A DNA stretch of 64,000 nt from Myrica gale (lineage: Eukaryota; Streptophyta; Magnoliopsida; Fagales; Myricaceae): positions 10,274,501 through 10,338,500 of the forward strand of contig OZ005609.1 of NCBI GenBank assembly GCA_963930655.1, in the 5' to 3' direction. Both the position numbers and the translations under genes were made by a program. Shown one piece after another: positions 1-12,691 of this stretch. How positions within the stretch are numbered: the stretch's first letter is position 1; each line of letters opens with the position of its first letter. Under the pieces are notes generated by a model. The model saw only the letters and a list, made by a program, of their open reading frames with translations, was not told the origin of the DNA and did not search any database.

Positions 1-251
1 ACTGCCAATGTTTTGAGTTATATGCCATGCGGGATTGAGTGAATCAGCTGAGTTGGAGTTAGGGCTTGCCACGTGGAGTCTCTGCTGATATGGATTGCCC
101 TTTCTGTTAAGCTGATTGACAGAAGCCTGACAGAAGGGCTTCTATGTCAAAGGCATTAAGTAAAAGGGCCTTAGATTTATAATTTGAATTTGAGAGACCT
201 TTTTGCAAAAGAAGTATAAACTCAGAGACTAAAATGTTAATTTCTCTTTTT

Positions 252-289
<38 letters not shown>

Positions 290-691
290 GATTCTATAGA
301 AACATTTTAATTTTATTAATGTAGATAACATTTTTTAGTCTTTTGTTCTGTCTAAAGAACAGAACATGTTAATTTTTTGAAGTATTTAATTAATTTTAAG
401 ACACATTTTGTTTCGAGAAAAGAAAAAGAAATTCCGCAAAATAATAAAATTAAACAATACTTATAATTTGTTTACTGTAGTTGAATAAGCGAAGCTCCTT
501 ACAGAATCGCAATAATACAACACACAAGAACGTGTTTTACTCTTCAGAAACTACATAAAATTGAGTCCACAGCCTAACAGGCAAAAAGGCTCAAAGCCAT
601 AATCGTTTGTCTAAGAGAAGGAAACTTCTTCTTCTTCTCTCTCTCTTTCAGTTTACATATTCTTATTTTTTTTGGGGAAAATTTACTTTCC
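1..691. other. intergenic, no gene seen
   Basis: AT-rich non-coding DNA. It holds a (TA)n microsatellite at about 254-286 and a CT-rich patch near 632-650. No open frame with recognisable protein similarity was found on either strand. Confidence 0.6.
254..286. repeat. (TA)n microsatellite
   Basis: An uninterrupted alternating TA tract of about 33 bases, seen directly. Likely length-polymorphic. Confidence 0.9.
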
Positions 692-1868
692 ACCCCAAAG
701 TTTAGAGTTATTTTTAAGTTGCACTAATTTTTATTGATTTCGTTAGAGTTAAACATCAAAGTACCATTTTCCGTTAATTTACACCCTCCAGCTCATATTT
801 CATTACTTCTCACGGTAAACCAAGGACGTGCAGTCCACGTGACCAAACAAACATTAGACTTCTCGTTTTGCCCTTCTTTAATGAATATTTTTTACGGAAG
901 TCAACTCTAAGCGAAGCCAGTTTGTCAGCTTGCGTTCCATAGTCAAATTGCTTTTCAAAGAGTCCTCCTCCACGTCTGTCTTCTCATGCCTCTCCTGAGG
1001 GCGTCTTAAAACCCTTCTTCCATGAATACACATAAGAAGATCAAACCAACTGAAAAATTGACATGATCTCCCAATCCGACATTATATGAAGAAACTTTAA
1101 AAACTAACATTAAACAAAGAGTGAAAACTATATTGTAGAACTGGAAAACAATGGATTACACTGTGGTTAACACAGGTAAAAAACCTTCTACCAAAATTCC
1201 CATCTGTGTAGGCAGTCTTCAAACATGAATGAACCATGCACCAACAAAGCGGGTTGTTCTTCGAATCTCCAACCCAACTGGTTGCCGAACCTCCAGTACT
1301 TGTTGATGATTGTGCATCACTGAGTAAAGAATAAAATGCATTCCATGTATTAAAGGTAGAAATTTAAGCATTCGGGAAAAACGGGAAGGACACAGATCCA
1401 AAAAACCCACTACATATGCACGAAGGAACGTAAGAAAATATGCAAGCAGATGCAAAATAAGTCAGCAAAGGTTCGACATTTACCAGTGTGACGCTATCCT
1501 GCAAGCTCTGGTCGGAGAAGAAATGGGTTCGCAAGTTGCTTGTCGTCGGCGAGAAGCTAGGGCTCGAAATCATCAACCGGAAACATTTATGTCGGGTGAG
1601 GGGAAATGTTTAGCGTATATATTCATTAAAGAAGGGCAAAACAGGAAGTCTGATGTTTGTTTGGTCAAGTGGACGACACGTACTTGGTTTGCCGTGAGAA
1701 GTACCAATATGAGATAGAGGGTGTAAATTAACGGAAAATGATACTTTGATGTTTAACTCTAACGAAATTAATAAAAGTGGGTGCAACTTAGAAATGACTC
1801 CCAAACTTTAGTAACGAAATTAATAAAAGTGGGTGCAACTTAGAAATGACTCCTAAACTTTAGGGGTG
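692..1868. mobile_element. long-TIR element (Mutator-like or foldback), non-autonomous
   Basis: The segment at about 692-890 is the reverse complement of about 1612-1868 with only scattered mismatches, giving terminal inverted repeats of about 200 bp. The roughly 720-bp core shows no transposase. Long TIRs around a non-coding core are typical of Mutator-like MITEs. I could not find a clean 9-bp target duplication, so the class is an inference. The right arm carries a 52-bp internal tandem duplication that the left arm lacks. The right end lies only about 110 bp upstream of the start codon of the INO80D-like gene, so the element forms part of its proximal promoter or 5' UTR. Confidence 0.7.
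1760..1863. repeat. 52-bp tandem duplication inside the right TIR
   Basis: Two adjacent 52-bp units (1760-1811 and 1812-1863) differ at a single base (CTCCCAAAC versus CTCCTAAAC). The left TIR has only one unit, so the duplication arose in the right arm after the element formed. Confidence 0.9.
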
Positions 1869-1980
1869 CAGACGTTCTTTCTTTTTTCTACGTATTTCAG
1901 TATACATATTCGAAGTTGGAAAAACCCAATTAAAACCCTAAATTCGCTCTCCCCACTCCAACACCGTGACCGACTCAGCC

Positions 1981-4900
1981 ATGGACGAGTCAAGACCCTC
2001 TCCCTCTTCTCCCTCTCCTCCTCCCTCGCCCATGAGAATCGCCGACTCCGACCTCGACGCACCCCTCTCGACTGCCGAGTTCCTTACCCGCCAAGAAGTC
2101 CTGAAACGCCGATCCCGCCGAGCCAGGCAACTCGTCCGGTGCTACAAGGCCCACTACTGGGCGCTGATGGACGAGCTGAAAGCTAAACACAAGGAGTACT
2201 ACTGGATGTACGGAAAGAGCCCGAACAAGGACGAAGACGAAGAGGAGGAAAACGCGACCGGTAATAATAGGAACTGTAGGAGAAAGGAAGGAGCCAAAGG
2301 GAATGACGAGGGGATGACGGAAACGATGGAGATAAGGAGGTGTGAAGTGACGGGGTGTAAGGCAAAGGCGATGGCGTTGACGAGGTACTGCCACGCGCAC
2401 ATTCTCTCAGATTCAAAGCAGAAGCTCTATAAGGGCTGCAGCTATTGCATCAAGAGGTGATTCCTTCATATGTATTTGTATTTATGTACCTATTTATTTG
2501 TATTTGTGTTCATGTATGTGTATGGATGTGGATGTGTTTGTGGGAGTGGGTGTGCCTGAGAAAACTGAGGGAAAGAATCTTGATTTTGTTCTTAGCTTTG
2601 TTGAAATTTGATGGTGGTTTTGGTTGGTTAATTTGAATTTTGAGGACGTGTTATTTGAGGGCTTTCCTGGATTAATAAAGTGCCAAAAATAAAATCAAGA
2701 GCATCATGTGTGGAGTAATATTTGTAATTTTTTGTTGGAGGGCTAAATTTGAATTCGTTGTTATGAGTGGTTTGTAATAGTTGAATTTGAAGCATAGGCT
2801 ATTTAAGGTTTTGATTGGGTGACTGATTTGATTGCCGGAGCGATTGGGTCTTGGGTTCTGTTTTACTTGCATATTTGGTGGTTTCTATCCCTCTCCTTCA
2901 CATAGTGGTTGCCACTGTTTTGTTGACGTTCTGGTTGGGGATTTCTCTCTTATTTTTTATTCAGCATCTGTTCTGTACAATTTTTCTTTCTACAATGAAA
3001 AGGATGAGGGAAGTGCCTAAAAATTGGAACGCCAAAGTTGCTGGACTTCTAGTCAGGATAAATAATTTAAACATAGGGAATTGAGAACAAAGATAATTTG
3101 GTTGCAGAGGCCGAATTGGTATTTGTAAGTGTTACTGACGGTAGGACAAGAAGTATATGAGGCAACATAATGAGTGTATTTTGCTGTTCCCAGAGTAGCT
3201 AGACATTATAGCAGTTGGTCTTCTAGAATTAGTTTAGGACATTATCATGTAGACATTGTACCGAACTTTGATGTTAGAATAATTGTCTTGGACTCAATAT
3301 TCTTGTTCCCTTTGCTCTCTATCACCAAATTGATACTGGAACTATTGTAAGACTGACCATTGCTATTTATGAGTTTTCCTTCCTTCTGTTTGTACCATCT
3401 TCTCTTATTCATGGTTAAATTTTAGTTTGAATCTGAAATGATTTTAATGTGTCTTGCCATGCCATTCCTATTTGCGGGAGATGGCATTGGAGCCATGAAA
3501 ACAACAAGCCCTTGTAATAAGCACAAGTAATCAATTGAAATAAAGCAGCTCTATAAGGCTCAATACCTCTAGCTAACATCATAAACCCAATTGAGATATT
3601 GTAGAATAGACTAAACTTCTTTAAATATCTTGAGCGAATGCTGAAGTAGCTCAAAATAGTAAAATTATGACAGGTATCAAACCTTTTATATTAGTTATCA
3701 AAAAAAAAAATATATGAAAAGAGGAATAAGCAAAGCTACAAGAGAAAGGTCCTGTGGCTACCTAATGGCCGCAATCATAAGAGTTGAAATAAGAAATACT
3801 CCATGACGAGATCTTTGTATCGCTTGAATTTCAGACTCAATGCGGACTACATATTTAAGCTTCTCCAAAAGTGTCACTATACAGAACAGGTCTTGCAGCA
3901 CAACATGCAATGGGATAGGACGGGAACGACACGGAACCAGGTCGCAATTCATGCATCTTTTTATTTTAGTGGAAAGGTTGGAGCAGTAACCATTTTTACA
4001 TGAACTGCAGCATTTTGGAAGGTATTAACAATGTATAATTCGATGAAGCATCAATTAAGAATAGTTGGTTTGATGCTTCTATAAGTTAGGTGGAGACAGC
4101 AGATCATTTGATCCGTGGTGACAGCTAGAGTTCTAAGTCATTGGTGCTATGACTGTGTGAGTTCTGTGAATATGCCTAAAATGTTAGATTATATGTTGGC
4201 ATATCAGAAAGCCTCTTCGGAAGATGTTTGAGTGGCGAAAAATTTGGATTGTAGTTAATTTGCTTATCATGTAGGTTTTTTGGAAAGTGAATATACAGAG
4301 TTTGGGGGGTGAGGACAGTGATGACATGATGAGATCAGCAAGAAAGTGGCAATGGGATGAGAGAAGAAGGGAATGGCGGACAAGCTTCCAACCTATCAAA
4401 AGGCATGAGCACCTAGTGCAAAAGGTTGCTTACTAGATAATAGGATGCGGGCTAGCGCTTCGATAGAGGATGAAGAGCAGAATAACGTTGTAGTGGGGAG
4501 AAAGAGACGATTTTGAGATGTTGGGAGAAGAAGTGTGAACAGTGCTTAGGGGTAGTTTAGAAAGCGTTTTGCAAGTATATATATCTACATACTATGTGCG
4601 CACGCACACTCACACATATATTTGGACTCACCATTTTTTGTTAGTTACAAGTATGGTGGTTCAGGTCGGATGAGTTCACCCACACCGTAAAATCGTACTT
4701 CGAGTTGACTAAGGTCGGGTTTTCATATTCAGGCAAAACAACTGATGTGCTCCTCAAGAGAACCAGGAGAATCTAGGTGAATCTAGGTGGCCTGGTTGAG
4801 GGCAGTTGGGGTCAGGTCTTCAGTATCTTTGAATAGCCTACAGCTTTCCTTCTTTACCCACCCAGTTTTCAAATACTCATTGTGCCTTTCTTTATGTAAG

Positions 4901-5529
4901 AAAGTTGATGGACAACACTAAATCAGTTAAGCATAACCCCCAAATACGTGCAAATGATTGATTGATATTTATCCTTGACTAAGGTTATAAATTGAATAGG
5001 GTTCTAACTTATCCAGTTTTGTGGGAAGCAATCCTTCATAGGACAGTATGAATAATTCCATGGTAAACTTATATTGATAACTTGTGTTCTGCTTGGTGCA
5101 TGTCATATTCTCAGTTTACATAATGAATGTGAAAATATCGTGTGTTCTAACGATATTAGTTTTGAAAATGCAAGCGGGGTAATTATTTTTTTTATCCTTA
5201 TGTTGCATGTCCATCTCATCATAGTGCTATTTTTTTATTTAACTTAAAAAGTTTTTTGTGTATGCAGTACACAGACTGGGCCTATTCTCTGTTGTAAGCC
5301 TGTACTGAGATCCACAGTTCCTCTCCTCTGCTCCACTCATATGCAAGTTGCTGAAAAACATCTCATCCGAGCCCTGAAAAGAGTTGGACTTAATGTATAT
5401 TCCACTAAAAAGCTTGCTCCAAAGTTCCATGTCTTAGTTCCTGAATTTATTCGCCAAATTCAGACCAAAAGAAGAGCTGCACTAAAGGCATCTGTAGCTA
5501 AGGTTCAGATAGATGACGAAATGAGGTAG
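1981..5529 (+). CDS. INO80 complex subunit D / KANSL2-like zinc-finger protein
   Basis: Two exons: 1981-2456 and 5268-5529. The 2811-bp intron starts GTGATT and ends TATGCAG; the split codon AG|T gives Ser and the phase closes. The product is 245 aa. An upstream in-frame GTG at 1966 extends the open frame, but the first ATG is at 1981. The N-terminus is Pro/Ser-rich, followed by a basic segment and an acidic stretch (DEDEEEE). From residue 121 the protein carries two Cys/His clusters: CEVTGC...CHAH, then GCSYC...CC...CSTH. This is the pattern of the potential DNA-binding C3Hc3H domain of INO80D and KANSL2 proteins, which sit in nuclear chromatin-remodelling or acetyltransferase complexes. The second cluster is completed only by splicing, which supports the intron. 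The C-terminus is basic. The exact complex in plants is an inference. Confidence 0.85.
2457..5267 (+). other. large intron of the INO80D-like gene
   Basis: A 2.8-kb intron with no internal coding exon or recognisable transposon. It includes a short TA-rich tract near 4576-4620. It is long for a plant intron. Confidence 0.75.
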
Positions 5530-8179
5530 CCCTCTCAATTGTTGGGCAATTTTCTATCTGTATAGGTTTTGAGATGTTGGCAAAGCAGAAGATGCCAAGA
5601 ATTTGGGTTGAGAGTTATTGATGATTGGTGGGGCAAGACAAAGATTTGGACAGGACTTTGGGTCATTTGTCTTGAGAGGCAATGCTTTGTGCATACTTGG
5701 GGTAATTTTATGATCTCCATCTTATATTTTCTTGTAATGATAGAGTGCGATATGCTGGAAGTTTATAAGCAGACTGATGCAGGTATCGTTCTTTTAAGCT
5801 AGAATGAGAATGCATGCGCTCAACACAATGTATAATGTTAGCAAATATAGTGAAGATGCATTGTTTGTTCAATCCTTTTAATAAGCGAAGCATTGGTGTT
5901 GGATCACGTGTTACTTTTGCATGATCGATTTGTGTAACTTGACTTTAAAGTGCCAAGCAACCTGGTCTGCCCTCACCTGAGATGTATTGGATGACTATTA
6001 ATGGCTAGCGTAATAAACAAGGACTTTCCCAAATGCTACTAAATTCTAATAGTAATATCTTAAGATGAGCTTGTCTATCATCAAATTGTTTATGGATGGT
6101 ATTATACTAATGTGTTCTTGGTTCTTCATATACCCATGAGGTAATAATTGGCAATGTTATGCACTGAATTGATCGAGTAGCATGTTGTACTCGTCTTTCA
6201 ATGTGTTATCCAAAGTATGCTTAGCTACCTAACAAAATGACTTCCCCGGAGTTATATTGGTTTCGGAACTCCGATGACACAGAGGTCTGAAGTGCCAACC
6301 ATGGTTTCTGGTAGACTCTGGACTGGAAATTCTGGGAATAGAAAAATGTGGACCTAAGGGCTATGAAGGGCTGGAGGCACTAAATTTCACAGTCGGGGAC
6401 AACAGATATAATCAGATGAATTTTTAGTCCTTTCGCTTTCATTTATATCCCATCAAGTAGCAAATTGTTTCAGTTTTCTTTCTGTATAGGTTTTGGGTAG
6501 TCTTCTAAAGACAGTATTCCGCGGCGCTTCTCATGACACAATAAGAGTCTTTTTAACCAAGCTATACCACACAATTAAATTACTCGCCACACCGTCAAAA
6601 TTCTACACAACTCTAGACACAGCCCTACAACTGAAAAGCAGCTCACTAACATTCTGATATAATGTCACAGCTTCCATGAACCCAACCATAATCGGATCCC
6701 CATAAATCAACCAGCCCACTTGACCACCTCTTTTGGTTTCACAGGGGTCTAACCGCTCTCCTGCCTGGAGGATATATAGACTTATAGTAGATCATCGTCG
6801 CCCCCATTGTCGCGTGTAGAATTGAGATTCTATTAGACAACGATAATGAGGAAGTCTGATATTTGGATTCTACACAAAAATGGTAATCTCGATTCCTTTT
6901 CCGTTTAAAAAATTAAAGATCCTCTAACGTATATATTGGCGGTTGACCCGTTCAAATCCAATTCAAGGACAGTTTATGTGAATATACCAATGGGGTCATC
7001 TCCAATTGTTGTTAAAGCAGAAAGTATTTGAATTATTCAATTCTAAAAGTAAGGTCCTAAAATGTTCTAATAACAGCTCCTTATTCAGTCAACACATTAA
7101 TCAACATTATACTATGGTGGTTCTATCCCTGCGTACAACTAGGTTAAATCAAGAAAATGTTCACAAGTACTAGTATTACCTCCTAATTAGATAAACTCAG
7201 TGATTGATACTATGTACCATGTCGGTTGCTACACCTAACATAGGCGCAGGCAGTGTAAACTAACACTAAACTTGGCAATGATTGGACTCGAGTCGAGCCG
7301 AAAAAGATGAAGCATCATCTGCATGTCAACAAATGCATAACCTCTTTACTTTTGATTTATACTACCAGCAGATCTACCCACATGGGTTTCAGATTGGGCA
7401 AAAATCCAGGTTCAAGCCATGACCAAACATCTTGCAAAGCCTTTGAAACGTGATAGTTTGGACTCAACGTCGCAGGTATCAATCGTCGTTGGGGCGCCAT
7501 TGAAAGCTCTTACATAACGCCATTAATATATTCCTTCTGCTCTGCTGGAAGGCTGGGGGATCATGAAAATGAAAAGGAGTAGTGGAAAATTAACAAAACT
7601 TTAAAGCGAAGGAGTACTGAATGCTTGATGTGACCTTCCTCAGCATCAAGCAAAAATAGACCGTGCATGGGAGCCTTACCCTGACCGTGCTCTATCAGAA
7701 CAGCTCCCCACGATTTAATGGACGCAACCCAATTGTTCGGCGGAAATCACACTTCATTTATTGGTGGGCCTCGTTTTAAAGATACAGTTTTTTTTTTCTT
7801 GGCATTTTAAAGATACAGATTGATTCCTTTTATATATATTATCTGAGAGCCACTGGAAACAAGCCTTGTCCTGCAACGACGGCGCTAATCGCGTCAGTCA
7901 GAGATAGAGTACTTCAACGTGGTCTTGGACTTCTCATGGTCCACCCCTTCCAACCTTCGATAGGTCCACTGTCTTCGTTAAGGCTGAAAATAGTAGCTGC
8001 AGGTATTGTGACCGATATTGGAAGCACTATTCATGCCCATAATGTATCTGCGATTTGTAGGGTTGTGCTTGTAGTACTGATCACCACAAGAACGGGCCAT
8101 CATTGGGTCAGTGAGAGCTATGTTACACGCTCATTCATGGAACTCAAATGTTTCATCTTTTTTTTCAGATCTTGAGGCG
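5530..8179. other. 3' flank and intergenic DNA, no gene seen
   Basis: About 2.6 kb without a supportable gene; short open frames are scattered and unlike any family I recognise. The first few hundred bases probably include the 3' UTR of the INO80D-like gene. Confidence 0.55.
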
Positions 8180-8490
8180 TTAGTTTTATAAAAAAAAAAT
8201 TATAAGATTTTTAGTATTTTTGATATAATTGTGAATATTGATGTAGATTAGAGTTTTATATGATTTTGTATAAAGGTTGTTCAAAAGTTTTAAATATATT
8301 TAATTTTTATTAAAGTTTGTAAAAAGGTGGAGAAAAAGATAATTTGATGTAATTGTTTAATTAAAAAAGTATTAGAGTTAGGTGAAAAAGTATGGAGAGA
8401 GAATATTTATTATAATTTTTCTAAAAAAAGATATTAGAATTTGTGTGAAAAGTTGTTGAAGATTATGTATAAAGTATTAGTGTTTATGTA
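8180..8490 (+). repeat. AT-rich MITE-like repeat, copy 1 of 3
   Basis: The same AT-rich sequence recurs in reverse orientation at about 54560-54830 and 55640-55920. Shared blocks include runs close to TGATGTAATTGTTTAAT, GTGAAAAAGTAT and TTGTTGAAGATT. It has no coding capacity. A MITE family is inferred from size and dispersal; the termini were not resolved. Confidence 0.55.
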
Positions 8491-8764
8491 TGATTTTTTT
8501 TAGATTTTGGATGCTCTTTTTGCAAATTTTGTTGAATGCATTCTAATCTATAGTACTTTTGCAAACAACATACCCACCTGTCTAATATGTAGGAGTAGAC
8601 GAATTCGATTCCAAAATCCACGTGCTTTGTGTCCTTCAAATTGGTATGAATTTTTTTTTTTTGCAGAACATGATACATTAGTGATTCAGTGTCATCAATA
8701 TAGTTTTATTAGGTGGCTGCAATCCATGTCTGAACCTGTCGAAAACGCGTTTGGACGTTATATT

Positions 8765-9085
8765 TTGTGACACTTATTTTTTCGTCACAGATATGTAATA
8801 CGTTGAAATGGTTAATTTGGACCTTGAGTACAAATTTTCAGTACGAATTAGATTTTCGTCACGCACCAAAAACAATCAATGCGTGACGTGTAATCGTCAC
8901 GCCATTTAAAAACCGTCTGGACCGATACAATTACCATCCCGAGCAATGTTTCCTAATAAAATTGACAAACTGTCATGCACAATCTTGCGTGACACACTTA
9001 CAATGACAAACCGCCATTGTTGCTTTTGTCGACAAATTTTTTTAACACTCAAAAAGTAATTTTTTTTTTGTAGCGAGCCTACTAA
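8765..9085. mobile_element. non-autonomous DNA transposon remnant with CGTCAC subterminal repeats
   Basis: The motif CGTCAC or its complement GTGACG (and near variants) occurs repeatedly in both orientations, for example around 8790, 8859, 8884, 8898 and 8985. The right side ends in a long T run before GTAGCGAG. Dense short repeats in both orientations resemble the subterminal regions of CACTA-type elements. No transposase is visible, and class and ends are inferred. Confidence 0.4.
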
Positions 9086-9589
9086 TTTCTTGGGTATGGC
9101 CAAATTTTAAAATATAAGGTATGTTTTGTCTTATACTAATTCCTATAAGGAGTTCTTTGTACATTGTAGTGTTCATTCTGTAAACTGTACAAGTGTCATG
9201 TGGCTCAGTATTTCATATTCCGAAGTATTTCCATATATACTGGATATTGGATATAGTTTCATAATCACAAAATTTATACGCTGATCAAAAATAGTGGACC
9301 CTTTAAGATCATTAAATGCGTACTTGTAGCCAGTTAGAGGTGATTAATTTGTCAATTCAAGCTACAGTACTACTCAAGAAACTCTTCTTTCGCAGCCTGG
9401 CATAAAAAAAAGTCTGATACGAATTAGGGCTTTAATATTAATTATTGATGACGTGGATTCCTATTGTTCCTCAGGAAGTTCTGTTCGATCCTACTATTAT
9501 TCATCCCATAAAATAAACTGTTTATGAAAACTTCAAATTAGTAGTGTGTATCTCAGCCATTAAATCATAACAAAGTAAAAAAAATATTA
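9086..9589. other. intergenic, no gene seen
   Basis: AT-rich DNA between two transposon remnants. Nothing recognisable was found on either strand. Confidence 0.5.
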
Positions 9590-10760
9590 TACTTTAAATA
9601 TATACTTTTCACGCTTAGCCTTGATTGCTCGGAAGACGATTTGTACTCCGAAAAGTGAAGGGGATTTAGGTATACGAATTACCTCGGAAATCAATACTAC
9701 TTTGCTCTCGAAATTAGCATGGACCATGATGATGACTAAGAAAGAAAACTTATGGGTTCGGGTGCTTGGGGTAAGAATTTGAGAGGAAAATGTTTTTGGG
9801 AAGCCACAATGAATGCAACGGATTTGTGGACTTGAAAAAGTATTGTGAAGCATCGAGAGGTCTTGGAAGGGGGTCTATGTTATAAGGTGGGGAATGGGTG
9901 TGATATATGTGCCTTAAAAGATCCATGGGTCCCATCCCTTCATGGGTTTAAACCTGCAATCAGACAAGATGTTTAACTGGAGCAGGCAGAAATGAAAGTA
10001 AATGAGTTTTTTTTTTATCATGAATGGGAAGACTTGGGATGCTGCCAAAGTCCGGAGATGGTTCAATCCTGAGTCTACAGATGAGATTCTCAACATTCGA
10101 TTGCCACAGGAGGACAGGTTGGACACTTTCTTTTGGCCCATTAATGCAAATGGTGAGTTTACCATTAAATCCGTCCACATGACCTTATCTGCAGCTCGTT
10201 GTAATGGGACACGCCATATTTCTGCAAGATGATTGGAAGCATTTGTGGCGTCTGAAAGTACATGAGAGACTGAAGCTTCTGTTTTAGAAAGTGGTATGGG
10301 ATGTGCTTCCCACGAAAGGTAAAATTGCTGAGCGTGTGGGGGGTAGCTGAAGTAAGGAGGAGGAGTTGAATTGTACATTGTGTGGGGATGGGGTGGAAAC
10401 TATCCATCGTTTGGTGTTTTATTGCCCTTATAGCCGATGTATATAGAGTGAGTCTCCATGGCAGATCAACATTGCAGCTTTTGGCATGAAAACTATTCGA
10501 GAATGGGTTCATAAAATTCTTCATCCTCACCAAAAAATTGAAATTCCAAAGGAAGACCAACACCTATTTCACTTATTTGCATTGAATGCCATTGACATGG
10601 TTTGGTTTTGTAGAAATCAACATATGCATGATAAGCAACGGTGGGAGGCAACTGACTTGGCTCGGCGGGTGCAGAGGCTTACACTAGAGCATAGAGCAGC
10701 ATGGGACTTGAAATTGAAACCATCAATCTGTCAGCCTTGGAGCCCCCAGTGGAAGTGTTA
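9590..10760 (+). mobile_element. decayed LINE (non-LTR) retrotransposon, 3' part of the RT polyprotein
   Basis: Read on the + strand across several frames. Near 9840-9950 a segment ending GNGCDICALKDPWVP matches the region just after the reverse transcriptase core in plant LINEs. At 10024-10230 follows KTWDAAKVRRWFNP...ANGEFTIKSVH, typical of the segment before the zinc-binding RT domain. Near 10370-10440 CTLCGDGVETIHRLVFYC carries the C-x2-C...H...C pattern of zf-RVT. Frameshifts and stops separate the pieces, so the copy is dead. The open frame on the opposite strand at 9914-10378 is antisense shadow. No poly-A tail or target duplication was identified. Confidence 0.8.
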
Positions 10761-10789
10761 ATGTAAAGAGACTAAGGTTAGAGAGAACA

Positions 10790-12215
10790 AACATAAAATG
10801 CTAAAGTGGTTCGACAAACTCGCCTATATTCATCCATTAAGTTTCTCCAAAAGTCTCAAAGATTTATAGTATCAAGTCTTGTTAAACTCAAACAATGACC
10901 TTTACACAAGTTTAAAGTACCCCCACTCAACCTTGTTAAATCCAAGTTAAAGATATGCATGCGCTCTCCTAGATTTTTTTTTTTTGTGTACTACTCATAT
11001 CAAAAGGAATTTCAACGAGTTAATTTGAGATATGTCCTCTCTAATCTTTTTTTTAACTGAGCAAACCTGATTAAAGGGTTCACAATCTCTTAATTTAATG
11101 AAGAATTATAAGATGAAAACACTCTTTAAGAGTAGATTTTACAATTAAAGCTTTAGTTATCTAGCTCACCAAACAACCGAGGCTTGAATTAATGTGAAGG
11201 TCCTCTTCAACTATAATAAACGCGTTAATGAGAAACCCTATTTCTTCATTACTTATCCTTTATATATGGACATGTCTTTGTGTCCTGCTAAGGCTCAGAA
11301 TCGTCTAGCGGTCAATGAGGTGATGTTCGGATAGGAAATGCTCACAACCAAATATTATATACAAATGACTTTTTGTCAAACAAATAGGAGCCAGGAGGTT
11401 AACCACATATATTGCGGGCCGCTTAAATTGGTGGCCGGAGGGATTTTTTTTTTCCTTTTAACAACAATTTTTTTAATGATTTTCTCCACATTTATTTTTT
11501 GTGTAATTGTCCCGTCCAATCTCTGGCAGCTATCAATTCTGTTCTGTAGTCTATATTCAAGTATAAGACCGGCCGCCTCCATATGCAAGTTTAAGTGCAT
11601 GTTTGTTTGGCTAAATTTTTAAAATTTGAATTAACTTTTTATTCTTAGCATTACTCATACATACAAATTAATACAGTTCAACATTACGGTTTTTAGATAC
11701 AATCAATACAACTTAACAATTTTTACAGATATATTAGTAAAATTTAAATATAATTTAAATATTTACACTATTCTTAAAATTCAACAAATTTTATCATTAG
11801 GAACATGCCTTAATTAGTTACAAGATCTCGTCGAATAGACTTGCGGAAATCATAGTTGATGGTGAACTCAACTATACAGGGACTACTACGCATGACAGTG
11901 CGTGCCAAAGGTCTATTTCAGTACGTGATTGGCCTGACTTTTCTGCATACAGTACTAATGCGCCAGGGAGATAGAAGACGACATAATTAAGAAGGGAGAA
12001 AAATTATATATTTTTTATCTAAAAATTATTATAAGTTTAAAATATCTTAAATTATCAATTTTGACGTCTTATACCATCTAGTTATCAATATTAGATATTT
12101 TATACCTTTTGTCAAAGTTTTAAACTAAAATGACAATAATGCTCGTAACTCATTTTGCATATATTGACAATATTATTATCAATTCATTAATTTCTCGAGA
12201 GTATTATTATCAAAT
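10790..12215. other. intergenic, no gene seen
   Basis: About 1.4 kb of AT-rich DNA. Short frames at 11338-11622 (+) and 11376-11600 (-) overlap each other and resemble no family known to me. Confidence 0.5.
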
Positions 12216-12220
12216 GGATG

Positions 12221-12362
12221 GTGCAAAGTGTTTAATATTAGTAATTGGAGGGTGTAACGTGTTAAAGTAGGTACTTTAGAGTGCAAAGTGTCTAACATTA
12301 GTAGTTTGAAGGTGTAATGTGTCAAAATTAATAGTTTAGGACGCAATATGTCATAGACGTAG
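12221..12362. repeat. degenerate tandem repeat, about 30-35 bp period
   Basis: Four to five imperfect units. Each contains a core like GTGCAAAGTGTCTAACATTA or GTGTAATGTGTCAAAATTA followed by a TAGTTTGAAGG-like tail. The last unit is interrupted by the hAT MITE that starts at 12364. Confidence 0.65.
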
Positions 12363-12363
12363 T

Positions 12364-12683
12364 TAGGCCTGTCCACCAAACCGGCCGGACCGGTTTTGGT
12401 CAAAACCGGACCGAGACCGATATACTCCGGTCCGGTACCGGATTATCCATGTGGAAAACCGGACTTAGACCGGAGTATACCTCTCTAAACCGGCCCAAAC
12501 CGGAAATTGGCCCAAAATAGCACGGTCCAACCCCAAAACCGGCCCAAAATGGCACGACCCACCCCAAAATCGGCCCAGACTGAACCGGTGAAACCGGGGA
12601 CCGGTCCGGTCCGGTCTTATACTCTACAAAATGGCTGGCCAAACCGGACTGAACCGGCCCGGACCGGAACTTGGATAGGCCTA
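12364..12683. mobile_element. hAT (Ac-like) MITE, 320 bp, with 8-bp target-site duplication
   Basis: The left end is TAGGCCTGTCCA and the reverse complement of the right end is TAGGCCTATCCA. Exact 8-bp duplications GACGTAGT flank it at 12356-12363 and 12684-12691. The interior is saturated with CCGG/CCGGACCGG-type repeats in both orientations, typical of Ac-like subterminal binding sites, and codes for nothing. It lies in the tandem repeat at 12221-12362. Open frames inside it are artefacts of low-complexity sequence. Confidence 0.92.
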
Positions 12684-12691
12684 GACGTAGT

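Noticed and set aside
1966..1980. Upstream GTG as start of the INO80D-like protein
   Set aside because: GTG is not a normal start in plant nuclear genes. The ATG at 1981 follows five codons later.
1990..2400. 136-aa minus-strand open frame
   Set aside because: It lies opposite the first exon of the INO80D-like gene and has no domain.
6940..6980. tRNA B-box-like GTTCAAATCC
   Set aside because: No flanking T-stem, A-box or cloverleaf could be formed. No convincing tRNA gene was seen anywhere in the window.
9914..10378. 154-aa minus-strand open frame
   Set aside because: It is antisense to the LINE RT/zf-RVT segment, whose sense strand shows recognisable motifs. The antisense translation has none.
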